From: Deltaproteobacteria bacterium
GTDB taxonomy: Bacteria > Desulfobacterota > SM23-61
Length of the DNA stretch: 8,699 bases
Assembly: GCA_029857975.1 (NCBI GenBank)
Contig: JAOUFX010000079.1
Coordinates: forward strand, 1 to 8,699
Reading direction: 5' to 3'
Shown here: positions 7,225 through 8,699 of the stretch, in pieces
Position numbering within the stretch: the first letter of the stretch is position 1
How the letters are laid out: each line of letters starts with the position of its first letter
Notes under the pieces: generated by a model
Database searches by the model: none
What the model saw: the letters and a program-made list of their open reading frames with translations, nothing else
Told to the model about the DNA's origin: nothing
Program-made: the position numbers and the translations under genes

Positions 7225-8699
7225 TCAATCTTTAAAAACCGCTCCAAAGGAACAGGAGGCAAAACATCGGCCACATTTCACGCACTGCTCGGGCTGGATG
7301 AAATGAGGTTCTTTCCGCTCCCCGGAGATCGCCTGAGCGGGGCAAGATTTGGCACACCGTCCGCAGCCCGTGCAACAGTTTGGAAGAATGGTATAGGTCA
7401 GGAGGGGGCTGCAGACGTGGGCCGGGCATTTTCGGTCGAAGATATGGGTTTCATATTCCTGCCGGAAATACCGCAAAGTAGTTAAGACCGGATTGGGAGC
7501 CGTCTGCCCCAGCCCACAGAGAGAAGTCTCCCTTACCTTCTGGGCTAAGTCCTCCAGGAGGTCCAGGTCACTTCCTTTTCCTTTTCCCTCTGTTATCCTC
7601 TCCAAGATTTCCAGCATCCGTTTCGTTCCCAGGCGGCAGAAGACACACTTCCCGCAGGACTCGTTCTGGGTAAAATTCAGAAAAAATTTGGCCACATCCA
7701 CCATGCAAGTGGATTCATCCATGACCACCATGCCCCCAGAGCCCATGATGGCACCGGTTTTGGTTATCTGGGCGTAATCGATCTGGATCTGGCCCATCAA
7801 GGCGGGAATACATCCGCCCGAGGGGCCGCCCATCTGCACGGCTTTGAACTGTTTCCCCTCCCTCATCCCGCTACAGATATCGTAGATAATCTCATTAATC
7901 GTGATGCCCATGGGGACCTCTACCAGGCCCCCCCTTTTTATTTTTCCGGTGAGGGCGAAAACTTTCGTCCCTTTGCTGTCGTCGGTTCCCAGTGAGGCAA
8001 AGGCTTCCGCACCGTTAAGAATGATCCAGGGAATGTTGGCGAAGGTCTCCACATTGTTTATATTGGTCGGCTTCCCCCAAAGACCGCTGACCGCCGGGAA
8101 AGGAGGCCTCAGCCGAGGGTTGCCCCTCCGGCCCTCGATGGAGGCAATGAGGGCCGTCTCCTCCCCGCATACGAAAGCACCCGCTCCCTCCTTGATCTTG
8201 ATCCGGAATCTGAAATCAGTCTGAAAAATATTTTCTCCCAGAAAGCCTCTTTCCTCTGCCTGGGCGATGGCCTGGCGCAATCGCTGGATGGCTTTGGGAT
8301 ACTCCGCTCTGACGTATATATAGCCCTCCTTTGCTCCGATCGCATATCCACAGATGATCATGCCCTCGATGACGGAATGCGGGTCCCCTTCTAAGACGCT
8401 GCGGTCCATGAACGCTCCGGGGTCTCCCTCGTCGGCGTTGCAGATCACGTATTTCTTGTCGCCCGCTGATCTCCTGGCGAAGCCCCACTTCACTCCGGTG
8501 GAAAACCCAGCGCCTCCTCTGCCCCGCAATTGAGAGCCCGTGACCTCATCGATCACCTTCTCTGGAGAATATTCCAGCAACGCTTTGCGCAGCGCATGAT
8601 AGCCCCCGGCATGGATGGATTCGTCGATGGAATTGGGGTCAATATGGCCGCAATTTCTAAGGACGATGCGCTTCTGTTTTACAAAAAAGGAGTCATCTT
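7225..8699 (-). CDS. NuoF/HoxF/HydB-type NADH-binding flavoprotein, 5'-truncated by the window edge
   Basis: This is the NADH-oxidising (or NAD-reducing) subunit of a soluble complex I-like enzyme. The frame stays open to the window edge with family-typical sequence ([10 protein letters not shown] near 8650), so the ATG at 8580 is internal and the true start lies outside. Visible motifs are the glycine-rich FMN/NADH loop [10 protein letters not shown] (about 8494-8523), the conserved [10 protein letters not shown] and GEETALI segments, and the N3-type [4Fe-4S] ligands: three Cys within 7636-7656 and a fourth at 7516-7518. The C-terminus adds a ferredoxin domain with two 4-Cys motifs (about 7234-7380). 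That extension is found in HydB and HndC-type subunits of bifurcating or NAD(P)-linked hydrogenases and formate dehydrogenases but not in respiratory NuoF. Relatives also carry an N-terminal thioredoxin-like [2Fe-2S] domain, which would lie outside the window. It precedes the fused oxidoreductase by 72 bases and is its likely partner. A NuoE/HydC-like gene may lie further upstream. Confidence 0.95.
   Translation of the reverse strand, partial: DDSFFVKQKRIVLRNCGHIDPNSIDESIHAGGYHALRKALLEYSPEKVIDEVTGSQLRGRGGAGFSTGVKWGFARRSAGDKKYVICNADEGDPGAFMDRSVLEGDPHSVIEGMIICGYAIGAKEGYIYVRAEYPKAIQRLRQAIAQAEERGFLGENIFQTDFRFRIKIKEGAGAFVCGEETALIASIEGRRGNPRLRPPFPAVSGLWGKPTNINNVETFANIPWIILNGAEAFASLGTDDSKGTKVFALTGKIKRGGLVEVPMGITINEIIYDICSGMREGKQFKAVQMGGPSGGCIPALMGQIQIDYAQITKTGAIMGSGGMVVMDESTCMVDVAKFFLNFTQNESCGKCVFCRLGTKRMLEILERITEGKGKGSDLDLLEDLAQKVRETSLCGLGQTAPNPVLTTLRYFRQEYETHIFDRKCPAHVCSPLLTYTILPNCCTGCGRCAKSCPAQAISGERKEPHFIQPEQCVKCGRCFASCSFGAVFKD

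Larger units (their letters stand above)
862..8699 (-). other. Probable four-gene redox and two-component operon
   Basis: Four minus-strand genes follow one another with gaps of 72 (39 if the longer fusion start is used), 45 and 9 bases. No convincing internal promoter or terminator was seen in these gaps, so a single transcript from a promoter beyond 8699 is likely. Placing a kinase and sigma-54 activator at the end of a redox-enzyme operon suggests that they control it or act on the same redox state. This is an inference from spacing and order. Confidence 0.7.

Noticed and set aside
7186..7235. Internal sigma-70-type promoter before the fusion gene
   Set aside because: TTGATC and TATATA occur on the minus strand but only 15 bases apart, in an AT-rich stretch. 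This is too weak to call.
8578..8580. ATG as the start of the NuoF-like protein
   Set aside because: In-frame codons upstream to the window edge encode family-typical sequence, so this Met is internal.

Overview
The window looks like part of the chromosome of a strictly anaerobic, respiratory or syntrophic bacterium, most likely Desulfobacterota (the former Deltaproteobacteria) or a near relative. That assignment is inference. It rests on a multiheme c-type cytochrome, a soluble PAS kinase with a Cys-rich motif, a sigma-54 activator, and complex I-like Fe-S flavoproteins packed together. No RNA gene, insertion sequence, CRISPR array, prophage gene or long non-coding stretch was seen; coding density is very high.

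Layout. Positions 1-828 (+) hold the 3' part of a multiheme cytochrome c gene whose start lies before the window. It converges on a block of four minus-strand genes. In transcription order these are: a NuoF/HoxF/HydB-type NADH-binding flavoprotein (8699 to 7225, 5' end beyond the window); a very large fused oxidoreductase of about 1226 residues (7152 to 3472); a soluble PAS sensor histidine kinase (3426 to 2239); and its NtrC-type sigma-54-dependent response regulator (2229 to 862). The four genes are separated by 72, 45 and 9 bases and look like one operon with its promoter upstream of the window.

How they may work together. The NuoF-like subunit should exchange electrons with NAD(H) through FMN and several Fe-S clusters. 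The fused subunit combines a complex I/hydrogenase-type [2Fe-2S] domain, a GltD/NfnB-like FAD and NAD(P)H module, a two-cluster ferredoxin domain and a formate dehydrogenase/NuoG-like domain. The last domain appears to lack the catalytic Cys/Sec-His pair and the C-terminal molybdopterin-dinucleotide-binding domain. The pair therefore reads better as a soluble multi-flavin, multi-cluster electron-transfer complex, possibly linking NADH, NADPH and ferredoxin, than as a standard formate dehydrogenase. The two-component system at the end of the operon probably controls this or related redox genes through sigma-54 promoters. This complex is the most interesting content of the window; its physiological reaction cannot be settled from sequence alone.
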